DNA of 64,000 bases, from positions 995,667 through 1,059,666 of the forward strand of contig JABBOT010000080.1 of assembly GCA_016165875.1 (NCBI GenBank). Direction: 5' to 3'. Of this stretch, positions 11,224 to 21,412 are shown in pieces (the stretch's first letter is position 1; every line of letters starts with the position of its first letter). The translations under genes were made by a program, and so were the position numbers. The notes beneath the pieces were generated by a model. The model had not been told where the DNA came from, ran no database searches, and saw only the letters and a program-made list of their open reading frames with translations. This DNA comes from Acanthopleura granulata (lineage: Eukaryota > Mollusca > Polyplacophora > Chitonida > Chitonidae).

Positions 11224-12356
11224 GTATTTTGTGATAGATCATTTAATTGGTATTTGACAATTATGTTTATATTCGTGTTATTTGTTTCAAAGGAGACCAT
11301 GTCATCCCTTCCGTTGATACCGAATGTTTCGTAACTTGATTCAGCGTTTTACACCTTGACGTTGTACACGACGTACATAATGGCTCCGTCAGTCATCATC
11401 GTTTGTTTGTGCATGTAATATATGTATTTATGTTTTGTTACTCTCAACTTGCTGTAACCATAATAAAACACTACTACCTGCAGTTTGTAAAATGTCTGAA
11501 TGTTATAAATTGTTCGCCAAACACGTCACATCGATATATGGTAAGATATTATCTATGCCATATCGAGCGTTCAATTCGTGCACGCAGTGTATATAAGCTT
11601 ACAATCCCAAACAAATCCTCGCCATGATTACCCTCAAGTAAAACTATGTATATATGTAACGACTCAGGGCTTGGTGCAGTTAGCCAGCCCCTCTTCACAT
11701 GTTCAGACTTTGACTACTCCACACGTAGATATGTTATAAACACAATAGTAGCTTCATTCACCGTAGCATTGACTTACCTATAATCACCAATTTCTTCAAA
11801 TGTCACATCACCACAAGTATTGTTCACTTCTAATGTTTTATAACAATAATTTGCGTATTGATTGCATAGGGCTCATGTATTGTGTTTATTTCCCACATTT
11901 ATTTCGTGTCTGTGATGGTTTCCTCTATGTTTTCAATTGCATTCCACACGATGGAGGTGTGCACTTCCTAACCTCTCCTACATCATATTCAGTTGCAATA
12001 AGTTGCATACTGTATGAGTGTTATAACGATAAAATTTTAAACCGGGAGTCTAAATTTTATTGGTATGGCTGGAAAATTATTGAATGTTTGGGCTGATATA
12101 AGGAAAATGACTTAACAATGCGTTCATCTATGTTTTGTTTGATCTGTGCAACATATTTCCCGTCTTTGAAGTACCAGAAACATTCAGACAATTTGTGTCG
12201 GCAGGATTACTTTTTAGCCAAGAGAAATTTGGCTGAGAATAAACCAGAAACAAACTTACAATACGCGCTATTGTTAAGCAAGAAGAGAAACCAAGAGTTG
12301 TAATAAAACTCTCCAGTCAGGACTATTATCTAGTCATCTTTTGTAACTGTTTGTAT

Positions 12357-12443
12357 TGCCCTCAACGCTCCTGGGTGGGTGGGGGGACGTAAGGAGGTCG
12401 GAATGGGGAAGATTAACCGATGGTCTCTTGATCGTACAACTAA
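12357..12443 (+). repeat. Local dispersed repeat 'GGTGTCGCGG' family, partial copy 4
   Basis: Only the 3' half is seen: CAACGCTCCTGGGTGGGTGG and then GATTAACCGATGGTCTCTTG, matching the poly-G and AGATTAAGCGATAA part of the other copies. Confidence 0.4.
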
Positions 12444-13833
12444 TTACCTGCATTTCCTTTAATTTCCTGTTATCAAACAGAGAAAAGCAGGCATTTCGGC
12501 GCCTTTTGACAACTGCAAATTATTTCAGTGTTGTCTTTTTATGTATTCATATCTTGTAAGACAATGACTATCTGATGATGAAAGAAGAATCTTACAGTTT
12601 GAAATTGTGTGTAAAAATTGTGTTTTACAGATAACACGCGTATATAATTATACATATGATGAAGTATCCATCTGTTTAATGTTTCGTCGTTTATTTGGCA
12701 TCATTTCGTCCCCATTTATAAGCATCCTAATCATGACAGTATATTGTACGCTCGCTCTAGTTTCCTTCATTCATTTCTGTTTGCAGCCATTAAACCTTTA
12801 CGCTATATGTGATTTGAGTGTTATTTATCTGTTTCCGTTACTGTTTAGGGCCTTAGTGAAGAAAATACAGCTCTAATACATGAGTGAAATTGCATTGAAG
12901 GATGTCTGTTATCAGTAACAATTTGTTCAACACTACCTTACGTATATTAAAACACTACGTTCGCTGGCGACCGACTGACTGACTGGCTGATTTTTCCACA
13001 CCGAGATCTATCTCTGTGTACATTTAGTGACCACCGGAAATTCCAAGGAGGCTGACATTGAATGGTTTCATCTAACACTGGATAATAAATAATGTAGCAA
13101 TACACAATGATCAGAGTAAAACTCAGTTGATTAAAACAATATTTTACACGAACAATGTTTACAACAAAGCAGGGAAATCATGGGGTAATAATAAATACAG
13201 AGTAATAATACATAGTCGACCATTCGTTTTTAACAATTTTTCGAATTAGTTCTAGGCATTCAGTTGACCTGCGTTTGTCATACAGTACATAAAGAAGGAT
13301 AATAAAAAGTTCAACCTAGCAAGGCGGAAAAATAAAAAAAACAGACATGATTTGAGCACATGAACCGACTTCAAAACAGCCTCTACTGCAGATTCTTTTA
13401 TTTCAGAAATCTGAATAAAAAGCTACATGTATATGACAGTTATAGGCTGCTTATCACCCACGGAAAAAAGCCCATGCGATTCGAAATTATGTCCATTTAC
13501 CTTTCCGACAAATGGTTTGGATCAATATTTACAAAAATATTATTATGTCCAATCTTACAATCAGAGAAGCACTTGTTTTCCCGGAGATATGGATTGGGGC
13601 ATAATCCTTTAATCCGCCACAAAGTCTTCGGGGGAGGTGAGACACCGCTGATACTGGGAACCGTTATACCACATAACTCAGCCCTGTACACATCGGATTT
13701 CCACCAATAACTACAGGATACCACTCTTCCTTTATAAGAACACTAACGGTGTGGAATGTCATTTTTATTTCCGGTGTTTCGTTGGCAAAATTTGGAGAGA
13801 AACTATAGGCCTGTTGGGAGTAGGGTGTATCGA

Positions 13834-13838
13834 CCAAT
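13834..13838 (+). promoter_or_regulatory. CCAAT box of FoxH-C
   Basis: CCAAT within CGACCAATCAGAAGTGCCAC, identical in the FoxH-B promoter. It lies about 80 nt upstream of the TATA box. Confidence 0.55.
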
Positions 13839-13917
13839 CAGAAGTGCCACTCTCCCTTCTACTCGGAATGCCTGGAGCTCTTGTAATTTGTACTACTCAC
13901 AAGAGTGTATAAATAGA

Positions 13918-13925
13918 GTTTACCA
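13918..13925 (+). promoter_or_regulatory. TATA box of FoxH-C
   Basis: TATAAATA in AGTGTATAAATAGAGTTTAC. A start site about 30 nt downstream (near 13950) would give a leader of about 75 nt before the ATG at 14026. Confidence 0.65.
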
Positions 13926-14025
13926 TCGTGACAAACCATATCGCACTTGACTTTAAAACTCACAACCCTTCTCACACTCAATATACGGCATTCATTAATT
14001 TGAAATCGACTGCGCTGCTGGGAAT

Positions 14026-14038
14026 ATGCATACCATCG
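14026..14038 (+). CDS. FoxH: FoxH-C first coding exon (13 nt)
   Basis: ATG CAT ACC ATC G, then GTAAGTAAAG. It has the same start, length and phase as the FoxH-B exon while flanking bases differ, as expected of a selected exon. Confidence 0.75.
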
Positions 14039-15360
14039 GTAAGTAAAGCTAAGTGTTGAGGCAAGGGCCACAAGTGGAATAATTTGTACTACTCACGTGA
14101 AAGTTTATATTTCAGAAAAGATATTAGTGAAGCAAATGTCATGGACAAATTCACAAAATTTTCCTGCCACCGAAACAGGTGGAAGGGTTTTATGTAGAGG
14201 TTCCTGTAAGCCCGATTTTAACTTTCTTTTCTATTTCAGGCTTATTGGATCGTCAGCCCGTTTTTCCGCCAGTGCTGAGACGGCAGCGCCTGAGTAAGCC
14301 TTCGTATCAACGCTACAAGAAGCCCCCGTACACCTACACTGGTATGATCGTCATGGCTATCATGAACTCCCCACAAAAGAAACTTCTCTTGTCCCAGATC
14401 CACGACGCTCTTGGCAAGATGTTCCCGTTCTTTAGGCAAAGCACATACACGGGCTGGAAAGACTCTGTCCGCCACAACCTCTCCCACAGCCAGTGCTTTA
14501 CAATGATCCTTAAGGACCCCACCAGGAAGAACGCCAAGGGCAATTTCTGGACAGTGGACCTTTCCCTGGTACAGCCCGACGTATTCAAAAGACAAGATAC
14601 GACAGTGTCGAGAGAGGGGAGCTGGGCGCTGGAACTACACGACCAGCTGGGATGCCCTCCCGTTGTCATCCCTCCAAGACAACAGCCTTACGCGGTAACG
14701 TCACGTCCCACCGAGAGAAGCACCAACGTCAACGTCTACAGGAAACGGAAGCTTGATGACATCGCGGCCGAGCCAGCAGTCATGCACCCAGAGAAGCGCC
14801 ACCAGTCGTTTCACATCGCCAGCATCCTTCAGGCGCCGCTTCCTCAGCCGCAGGATGGCGTCAGGGCATTCTCCTCTTGTGCCTTTCCCACTGTCCCACC
14901 GACATTCCACCCGACCGATCCTACATTCCCTACGACACAGCTGTTGACTCCAGAGCTCGCCGATAAGAGTAGCCCGCTATCTTTCTCTGACGACTCAGGC
15001 TGCTACGTGTCCAGTTCTCCTGATGCGGATCTGTTCAGCTCTCGTCACATTCCACCCGTCCCGAGATTCCCACCAGAGGACTATGCACAAGCTATCGAGA
15101 CGTCTCTGTGGAACTACTACTACTGGCCGTCATTCTCCGCCCTGGAGAGTGCTATCTACCCTGCGTCCGCCCCACAGATGCCTCCATCCACCCCCTGGGC
15201 ACTAACAACTCGCCAGACGAACTCACCTGACCTTTCTGCTCATGCTCTGGGTTGCATGACTCCTACTGTGAAGACGGAAGCGCACACGTCCATTTCACCT
15301 TCCCGGGAAGGAGTAAGGAGAGTGTATTTACCTGCGAATATGAAGAGAGAGATCGTCTGA
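14026..15360 (+). CDS. FoxH: FoxH-type forkhead transcription factor, paralogue C
   Basis: Coding exons 14026-14038 and 14240-15360 join in phase 1 into 377 residues (MHTIGLLDRQ...). The intron (14039-14239, 201 nt) has GTAAGT and tttctatttcag borders. The forkhead domain is residues ~31-125 with [11 protein letters not shown]; the EH1 motif FHIASIL is at 195-201. Compared with FoxH-B the shared part differs by about seven substitutions and a 9-bp deletion (fewer Ser codons near 15015). After SAPQMPPST the tail diverges and is longer here, with VKTE and MKRE, both SUMO-like sites. It is predicted to be a nuclear Smad partner or repressor in TGF-beta/Nodal-type signalling. A frame reading upstream from 14179 is intron sequence. 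Both copies have full-length open frames, so neither looks like a pseudogene. Confidence 0.88.
14809..14829 (+). other. EH1 Groucho/TLE-binding motif in FoxH-C
   Basis: Codons read F-H-I-A-S-I-L, identical to FoxH-B. Confidence 0.65.
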
Positions 15361-15598
15361 CGTGTTCCACAAATGACCTCAGAAAAAAAAAGTTCAACAT
15401 CTGAATTCCAGGAGAAGAACTGATTCATGTGACCCTTGTCAGCGTTAGCGTGTATTTGTGCCAAGGGAGGAAGTGTGACATCTCAGTGCTACTATATCTA
15501 TCTAACATCTGTATATATTTGTACTTATATCATCTGTCATCAAGTTGCATTTCATTACTGGATGTATTGAGAAGATGGAAGGCATCACGTGCTGTTTT

Positions 15599-15604
15599 AA
15601 TAAA
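15599..15604 (+). promoter_or_regulatory. Candidate poly(A) signal of FoxH-C
   Basis: AATAAA about 240 nt after the FoxH-C stop, followed by GT-rich sequence. The distance is close to that of the FoxH-B signal although the 3' sequences differ. Confidence 0.5.
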
Positions 15605-16472
15605 AAGAAAAAGTGTCACACTGCAATGCAATACCACTTCCTGTTTTTACTTTTAAATCGTATAGGCCTATATGTGCACATGTCTGTTTAGACTGTGTCC
15701 TGAGATAAATCCAAACTGTAGGTCCAGACAAGAGTATGGTTACTTTTGGTACTCTTTAATTCATTGGAAATTTGCCAGTGCATTTGTGGCTACATGTAGT
15801 TCGTAAACGCTGAGGCCCGTTACCAAGGCTGCACCTGGGATCACTTTCAATAAAATGTGGGTGTACGATAAGTTTGATGGTACCACAATTGTGTGAGATA
15901 TCGCACTTCACGTTTACACATCTTTCACAAAACATGCTTTGCGAAAACGGACAACGTCGTGAATTATTGTACACGTTATCACGTTGTGCTATAAAATTTA
16001 TGACAAATATCGTACGACCTTTGGTGAATGTGTCACCCTGGATCTTCTCCTTCCGACGCTGACGTTGTCCAAGTGCCACCCTTTACCATTATCGCACATG
16101 TCTTGGGTTTTCTCAATCTGCCGTGTTTTATATTTTTGGTGTACCGTTACTTCCATGTGGAGAAATTAGAAAAATAATGCTTTTGTCACAGCCTATTGGT
16201 GATTTAATGAACGCACATCCCCTGTTTAGTCTGTGATATTTATGGTCCTGCTAAACGTGGCCTGTGTAAGTCATTGTCTGAGGAAACTGTTCTGTTATGT
16301 GAAACCACTGACGAACTGACCGATCCTTTTCGAACCTTTTCCACAAGTCACTTCTCACCTGTCAGTTTTTGGTTAGGTCTGGGCTTGTTATTTTATTTTC
16401 TCATTCACTTGATTGGAGTTTCATGCCGTACGCAAGAATAATTCACTTATTATTATTATTATTATTATTATA

Positions 16473-16596
16473 CGCCAACAACGTGCGGATGGTCATAGGT
16501 CTCTCCCAGGATCTGCCCGGTTTCCTCACCCGCCATGGTATAAGTGAAATATTCTTGAATACGGCATAATACTCTAATCAAATAAATAAATAAATT
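16473..16596 (+). mobile_element. SINE fragment
   Basis: It contains GTGCGGATGGTCATAGG, CCCGGTTTCCTCACCCGCC, ATAAGTGAAATATTCTTGAA and a tail ending in AAATAAATAAATAAA. The tRNA head is missing. Confidence 0.6.
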
Positions 16597-16600
16597 TTAC

Positions 16601-16740
16601 TATTATGGTGGGAAGAGGCCAGAGAGGACCCCCTTCCCCCCGCCACACACACACACCAGATTTATAACCTTATTGGAAGCTATCACGAGCAGGGCTTGAA
16701 CTCACAGCGGCCGTGAGAGTAAACGCTGGTGCAAGTTTAT
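16601..16740 (-). mobile_element. SINE remnant with B-box-like end
   Basis: ATTATGGTGGGAAGAGGCCA leads to GGGCTTGAACTCACAGCGGC, the reverse complement of the SINE B-box region. It directly follows an opposite-strand fragment, so this spot holds two insertions. Confidence 0.45.
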
Positions 16741-18501
16741 TTGCTGCTGCATCGGTAATCCTATATAAGGATATGCCTAATATTGTATGAACGACTCAGT
16801 GTGTACTGTTTGCTTGGTGACCATCTGATTCAATGTAATAATGGTAGAGATGCGGAAAGAAAAAAATGAAAGAAAATACGTGAATCTGCAAAACACGTTT
16901 CCTTCACACTTTCTGATTATGCATGTATTTTCATTACTTCAGTTGGTACACTCAGGATGCTATGTCTGGGATGAGTCAGTGGAGGAAGGAATGCGTTTGT
17001 TTAAGAGGGTGAGGGGGGAGATCCTATTTAACGGACACACATAATATGACAGAAATCAAGAATGTGACATGGACATATTCAAAGGCTCAGGAGCACATTT
17101 CCCTTCCAGAGAGGTACTAATTGCGATATAGTGACAACAAACAGTTATACTGTACACAATGAATTTCCGACTTTTGTACTCATTTGGGTAAAGATAGCAC
17201 AGGATTTACACCTAAAGGAAGACTTGAATTTTTCCATATTAAATTAGAATGGCAAAAGATTTGAATTTTTGTGAATTTTTAGAGTTATGCAATTTAATTT
17301 GTATTTTTTGCTCTGTGTTTGTGTTATTTCGGATCTTGATGGACAGGTAGACCCTTTTTACGCCCTATTACACAAGCTAAGTGACTGCATGGTGGACGAC
17401 GCTAAACCTCGATGACCTGCTTTATGTGGGAGGGTGAACATGAAAATATTTATATAGAAGAAAATACACAGACACTATTGTTACATCAACGAAGATTTTC
17501 TAGCACTGACGCGCGGTTGCATCCTCTAGTCTCACACGATTTACAATGAGAAACCGGGAATAATCAACTTGTGGCTTACCCCATTAACACTACAGAGGGG
17601 AGATAACTGCGTAGCTGTCATCTGTGTAATGTACTTGAGACTTATCGAACCCATGAGAGTCTCGTATTATATTAGCTCTAGTCTCACGAAATTCTGTTAG
17701 GCTTGGACAGGTTTCATGTCAGAGTTACGTTTACGTTCTGTAACAGAAATTTCTACATGTCACTCAGGTGATGTGATAATAAGTCGACGACATTTTTGAA
17801 AAAACCGGGAGTTGTGATGCAGCTTTTCACTGATAGAAATATCCTTGGGGACACTAATCAAGTGAAAATAGGGTATGTTTCTTTCATAAGCCATACACGA
17901 TAGGAGTTGTCCAATGCTGCCAATCACATGAAACAGCACTTTGTCTTCACTGGACGCGTGGATGGGGCAAGTCGCACTGTGTCAGCGTGACGGATACACC
18001 CGAACTTAAACAAACACAGAATTTCAGTCTTCATACAGCAACACTGTGACAGGTCACCTCCATGTAAGGTTTCTGGAATTATATCGAAAAAATGAACTAC
18101 GATCATGAACTGCGCAACTTGAACGTTGCCATCACGTGGGATTAATGAACTGTCGCAATTAATGTCCGACTGAGATACTACAACATGTTATTTCCAATGT
18201 ATAGATTTTGGACCTTGCAGTTGCAGTGCAGTCTTGTTCTTATTTAAGGTAATGTTACTAAAAGAGATGAAATAGTAAAAAATAGTTAGCCTTTATGTTA
18301 TTGTAAATAAACAGGCTTTTAACATAAATATACAAAGAAACATGGAAATTTACACTTATATTGGGGCTCCGCAGCAATGCTACACGCAACTCTAGTAATG
18401 AAACAGGTCTTTCTGAATGTGCCTGGATTTTTCTGGTATATGGACTTAATAGAGATTTTGAAACCTTGGTTGTATGGTATTTTTAGGCTATTAGGCGCTA
18501 C

Positions 18502-18617
18502 ATTTATTTATTTATTTGATTGGTGCTCAAGAATATTTCACTTATATGACAGCTACCAGCATTATGATGTGTGTAGGAAATCGGGCAGAGCGCGAGGCAA
18601 GTCTACGAGCATCCCGC
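18502..18617 (-). mobile_element. SINE fragment, minus orientation
   Basis: ATTTATTTATTTATTTGATTGGTG, then CAAGAATATTTCACTTATAT, AGCATTATGATG and GGCAGAGCGCGAGGC: tail and core without the head. Confidence 0.55.
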
Positions 18618-19178
18618 AATGTACGACCAGACATTAGGCCCTACAAATTCGTCAACTTAACTTCCCACTGAGCATCAGGAGATTACATATCTGCACTGTC
18701 AGGGAGTGGGATTCTCTGACAGAGTCATTGTTAGTGAGCTAGACTGAATTTCCCTTTTAGATCAACTGTATCAGGAACCCCCAGTATAACCTACACACAA
18801 TTTAAATTTGAGTTATTTTACAAATGACAGGAACAAGTTCAAAGGCAAGAAAGTATGTTCTCCATACTAATCCTTGTGGGGTGGGGCAAACGTATCTGGA
18901 GATATATACTCAAGAATTTTATTCCAGACATTAATAATTATTTCTTTGCAGACTTTTTTTGCAGACTGTGTTTGAAATTTTTGCCTCTTCTTTTTCGGGA
19001 CCTTATTAGAAGACGTTGCAAAAGTGAAACAGAGCCCACTCCTGAAATGATATAACACAGGAACAGCCTGTATGTCGACGCTATCTTGTCTGTATACTGC
19101 CAGGACTAGCATTAGACGGTCCATGGTTTATGGAGAGGCCGACTGGGAGAGCTAATATACATGTATGCTAGGTCTTAC

Positions 19179-19570
19179 TTTATGGTCAGGTGAGACAAGG
19201 TGCGGATGTAAGTAACAGTAGGAGGGGTCAAGGTGCGAGACGTGGTTTGTAAACACCCCATAGGGGAGGCTAAAGCCTGACTTGTGTGGGGGTCAGCTAG
19301 ATCCATCTCATCATCTAACAGTGTATTGATATTACATAAGCAATATAGGTCAACGATGGCAGACGAGAAGTATCGAGGGTTTATATGTACATATGTAACA
19401 AGTGAGATAAAGATCAGGTCGAGAGGCACTTCAAGGAAGATGGTCAACAGCTTTTCGTAAGCAGAGGTCCACAGCACAGCGGCAGCAATTTTTCCTCCAA
19501 GTCTTTGTTTTAATAAAATGTTCATAATTTTACTAAAAGTAAGACTATACCTCTCCTGTAGTACCGGTGC
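19179..19570 (-). CDS. Candidate coding exon of unknown gene (weak)
   Basis: On the minus strand an acceptor-like TTAATTTCCAG precedes 131 open codons, which end at a donor-like AAA|GTAAGA or, read through, at a TAA. The peptide starts APVLQERYSL and includes a hydrophobic stretch (KLLTIFLEVPLDLIFISLV, near residues 44-62) that could span a membrane. I do not recognise a family and see no partner exons within several kb. It may be a chance open frame in AT-rich DNA, or a relic. Confidence 0.2.
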
Positions 19571-20146
19571 CTGGAAATTAATACAAACATAATACAGTGA
19601 AGCTGATTGAGCGTTGAAAATGATCGTGTGAAGAAGTTCAGCGTGTTGTGTGTGTAACAATAGTGGCATGAAATGTGCATGGGATGTTCAAAGAAGCTCT
19701 ACCAGCAACCTGTCACTGTTCAAACGGAGTCGAAATTACAGGGGTTAGCGGTGCTCAGCTTTAAAGCTTGCCATTGTGTTAAGGTCTCAAATGGTCCGGA
19801 AGAAAGGTATCCTGATACCGAGGTCGTTGATGAAGCTAAGGCGTGACAGCGTGATCAAATATTGACTGTAGTTTGTGATAAATCCGAGGGACAATGGTTA
19901 CCCCGCCTCTCTGTCTGCACCCGCGGCCATCTTTCTTTCGCTGATACATTATTATATACCAGTGCACGTGCCTCCCACCAGAACAGATCTCAGTTGATAC
20001 ATCTCACAGCAAAGCAATGTGGAGGGATTGGTACAATGTCACGGCCCTGTCCCAACTGACAATACTGCTAATAATGAACTTATTAAAACAGATTCTCTCG
20101 TCTGCAGCCTTCGTGAAATCGGTTATAGTGTCGAAGTGTTGGTTGT

Positions 20147-20935
20147 CGCTTTCACACAAAATCATCGGGTCGATCATCTTCTTCAAACATTATCGTGCAT
20201 GTGTCTAAATCATGTGGTCTGTTTTCTTCTTCACACATAATCCTGTATGTGTCTAAATCATCTGGTCGATTTCTTATCCACACATAAACATGCTTGTGCC
20301 TAAATCATCGAGCCCATTGTCTTTTCCACATATAATCATGCATAAATCATCGGGTCGATGTCTTCTTCACACCTACTAATACGCGTCTCTAAAGCATCAG
20401 GTCGATTGTCCACATTTAATCATACATGTGTTTAAATAATCGGATCTATTATCTTCTTCACATTTAAACATGCATATGGCTAAATCATCGGATGGATGTC
20501 TTCTTGACAGGTATACATGTATGCGTCTAAATTACCGGATCGATTGTCTTCTTCACACTTAATCATACATGTGTCTAAATCATCAGGTCGATTGTCTTCT
20601 TCACACTTAAACATGCATGTGTCTAAATCATCGGGTCCATGTCTTCTTCACTCTTAATCATAGATGTGTCTAAATCATGTGGTGGATTGTTTTCTTCACA
20701 CTTAAACATGCATGTGTCTAAATCACCGGGTTCATGTCTTCTTGACAGGTATACATGTATGCGTCTAAATCGCCGCATCGATTGTCTTTTTCACACTTAA
20801 TCATGCATGTGTCTAAATCATGTGGTGGATTGTTTTCTTCACACTTAAACATGCATGTTTCTAAATCATCGGGTCGATTGTCTTCTTCGCACTTTATGCA
20901 CAATATGTGTCTAACTGTTGGGGTCCGATCATTTT
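20147..20935. repeat. 48-bp minisatellite (about 16 copies)
   Basis: The unit reads roughly TGTCTAAATCATCGGGTCG then ATTGTCTTCTTCACACTTAAACATGCATG. Copies vary in the middle, with a few carrying GACAGGTATACATGTATG. Because 48 is a multiple of three, short frames stay open on both strands (16-residue peptide repeats near 20718-20973). I treat these as by-products of the repeat. Confidence 0.85.
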
Positions 20936-21171
20936 CCAAACTTCTGACATACACACACAAAGAGATAAAATGAAATAAAGAAATAAAGAAAGAAAAGCAC
21001 TAGCTTTACAGCCATCGATGTATTAACATAGTTCAGATTTGTCGCTAAATTTAATTAATACCAACTAACCATGGAAAGAGGTTGAAAATAATAAATCTGT
21101 ATAATCGGCATAACATTATGTGCATTTCATTTCATTTCATGTGTCTTTTGTTCACAATATATTACATTTAT

Positions 21172-21412
21172 CTACTTATTTGATTTTACGCCGTTCTCAA
21201 GAATATTTCCTTGTTCGACGGAAGCCAGCATTATGGTGGGGGGGAATCCGGGCAGAGCCTGGGGAGGCCCACGACCATCCACGGGTTGATGGCGGACCTT
21301 CCCACTTACGGCCAGAGAGGAAGCCAACGTGAGCTGGACTTGAACTCACAGCAACCGCATTGATGAGAGGCACCAGGGTCATAAGTCCGTGCTGGCGCGC
21401 TAATCCCGACCA
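21172..21412 (-). mobile_element. tRNA-derived SINE, near full length
   Basis: In plus-strand order: tail TTATTTGATTTTACGCCG, core CCAGCATTATGGTGGGGGG, CCCACGACCATCC, then GAACTCACAGCAACCGCATT (B-box side) and GCGCTAATCCCGACC (A-box side). It is one of the two most complete copies here. Confidence 0.75.

Larger units (their letters stand above)
7811..13544. other. Spacer between FoxH-B and FoxH-C
   Basis: About 5.7 kb without a recognisable gene, between two head-to-head promoters. It carries the TA palindrome, SINE fragments and the four-copy local repeat. Several poly-C/poly-G tracts occur (8544-8553, 8822-8834, 9559-9569, 10337-10352). Any shared enhancer of the two genes would be expected here, but I could not identify one. 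Confidence 0.5.
13545..15200 (+). repeat. Inverted-duplication arm 2 (FoxH-C)
   Basis: This is the partner of 5930-7680 in opposite orientation. The match includes the upstream block (CCTTTAATCCGCCACAAAGT), the CCAAT and TATA region, the tiny first exon, the last 43 nt of the intron and nearly all of the large exon. Similarity falls away after about 15190. Confidence 0.75.
15661..20146. other. Intergenic sequence downstream of FoxH-C
   Basis: No secure gene. It contains SINE fragments (16473-16596, 16601-16740, 18502-18617), an ATT microsatellite (about 16447-16472) and one weak candidate exon (19179-19570). Two copies of CTCTAGTCTCAC (17524, 17676) recur in a hairpin at 36197-36228. Confidence 0.4.

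Noticed and set aside
14179..14239. In-frame N-terminal extension of FoxH-C from an ATG at 14179
   Set aside because: It reads through a strong acceptor (tttctatttcag) and is not the same in FoxH-B, while the 13-nt upstream exon is conserved in both.
20147..20935. CRISPR-like array because of regular repeats
   Set aside because: The repeats are contiguous 48-bp units with no unique spacers, in animal DNA; it is a minisatellite.
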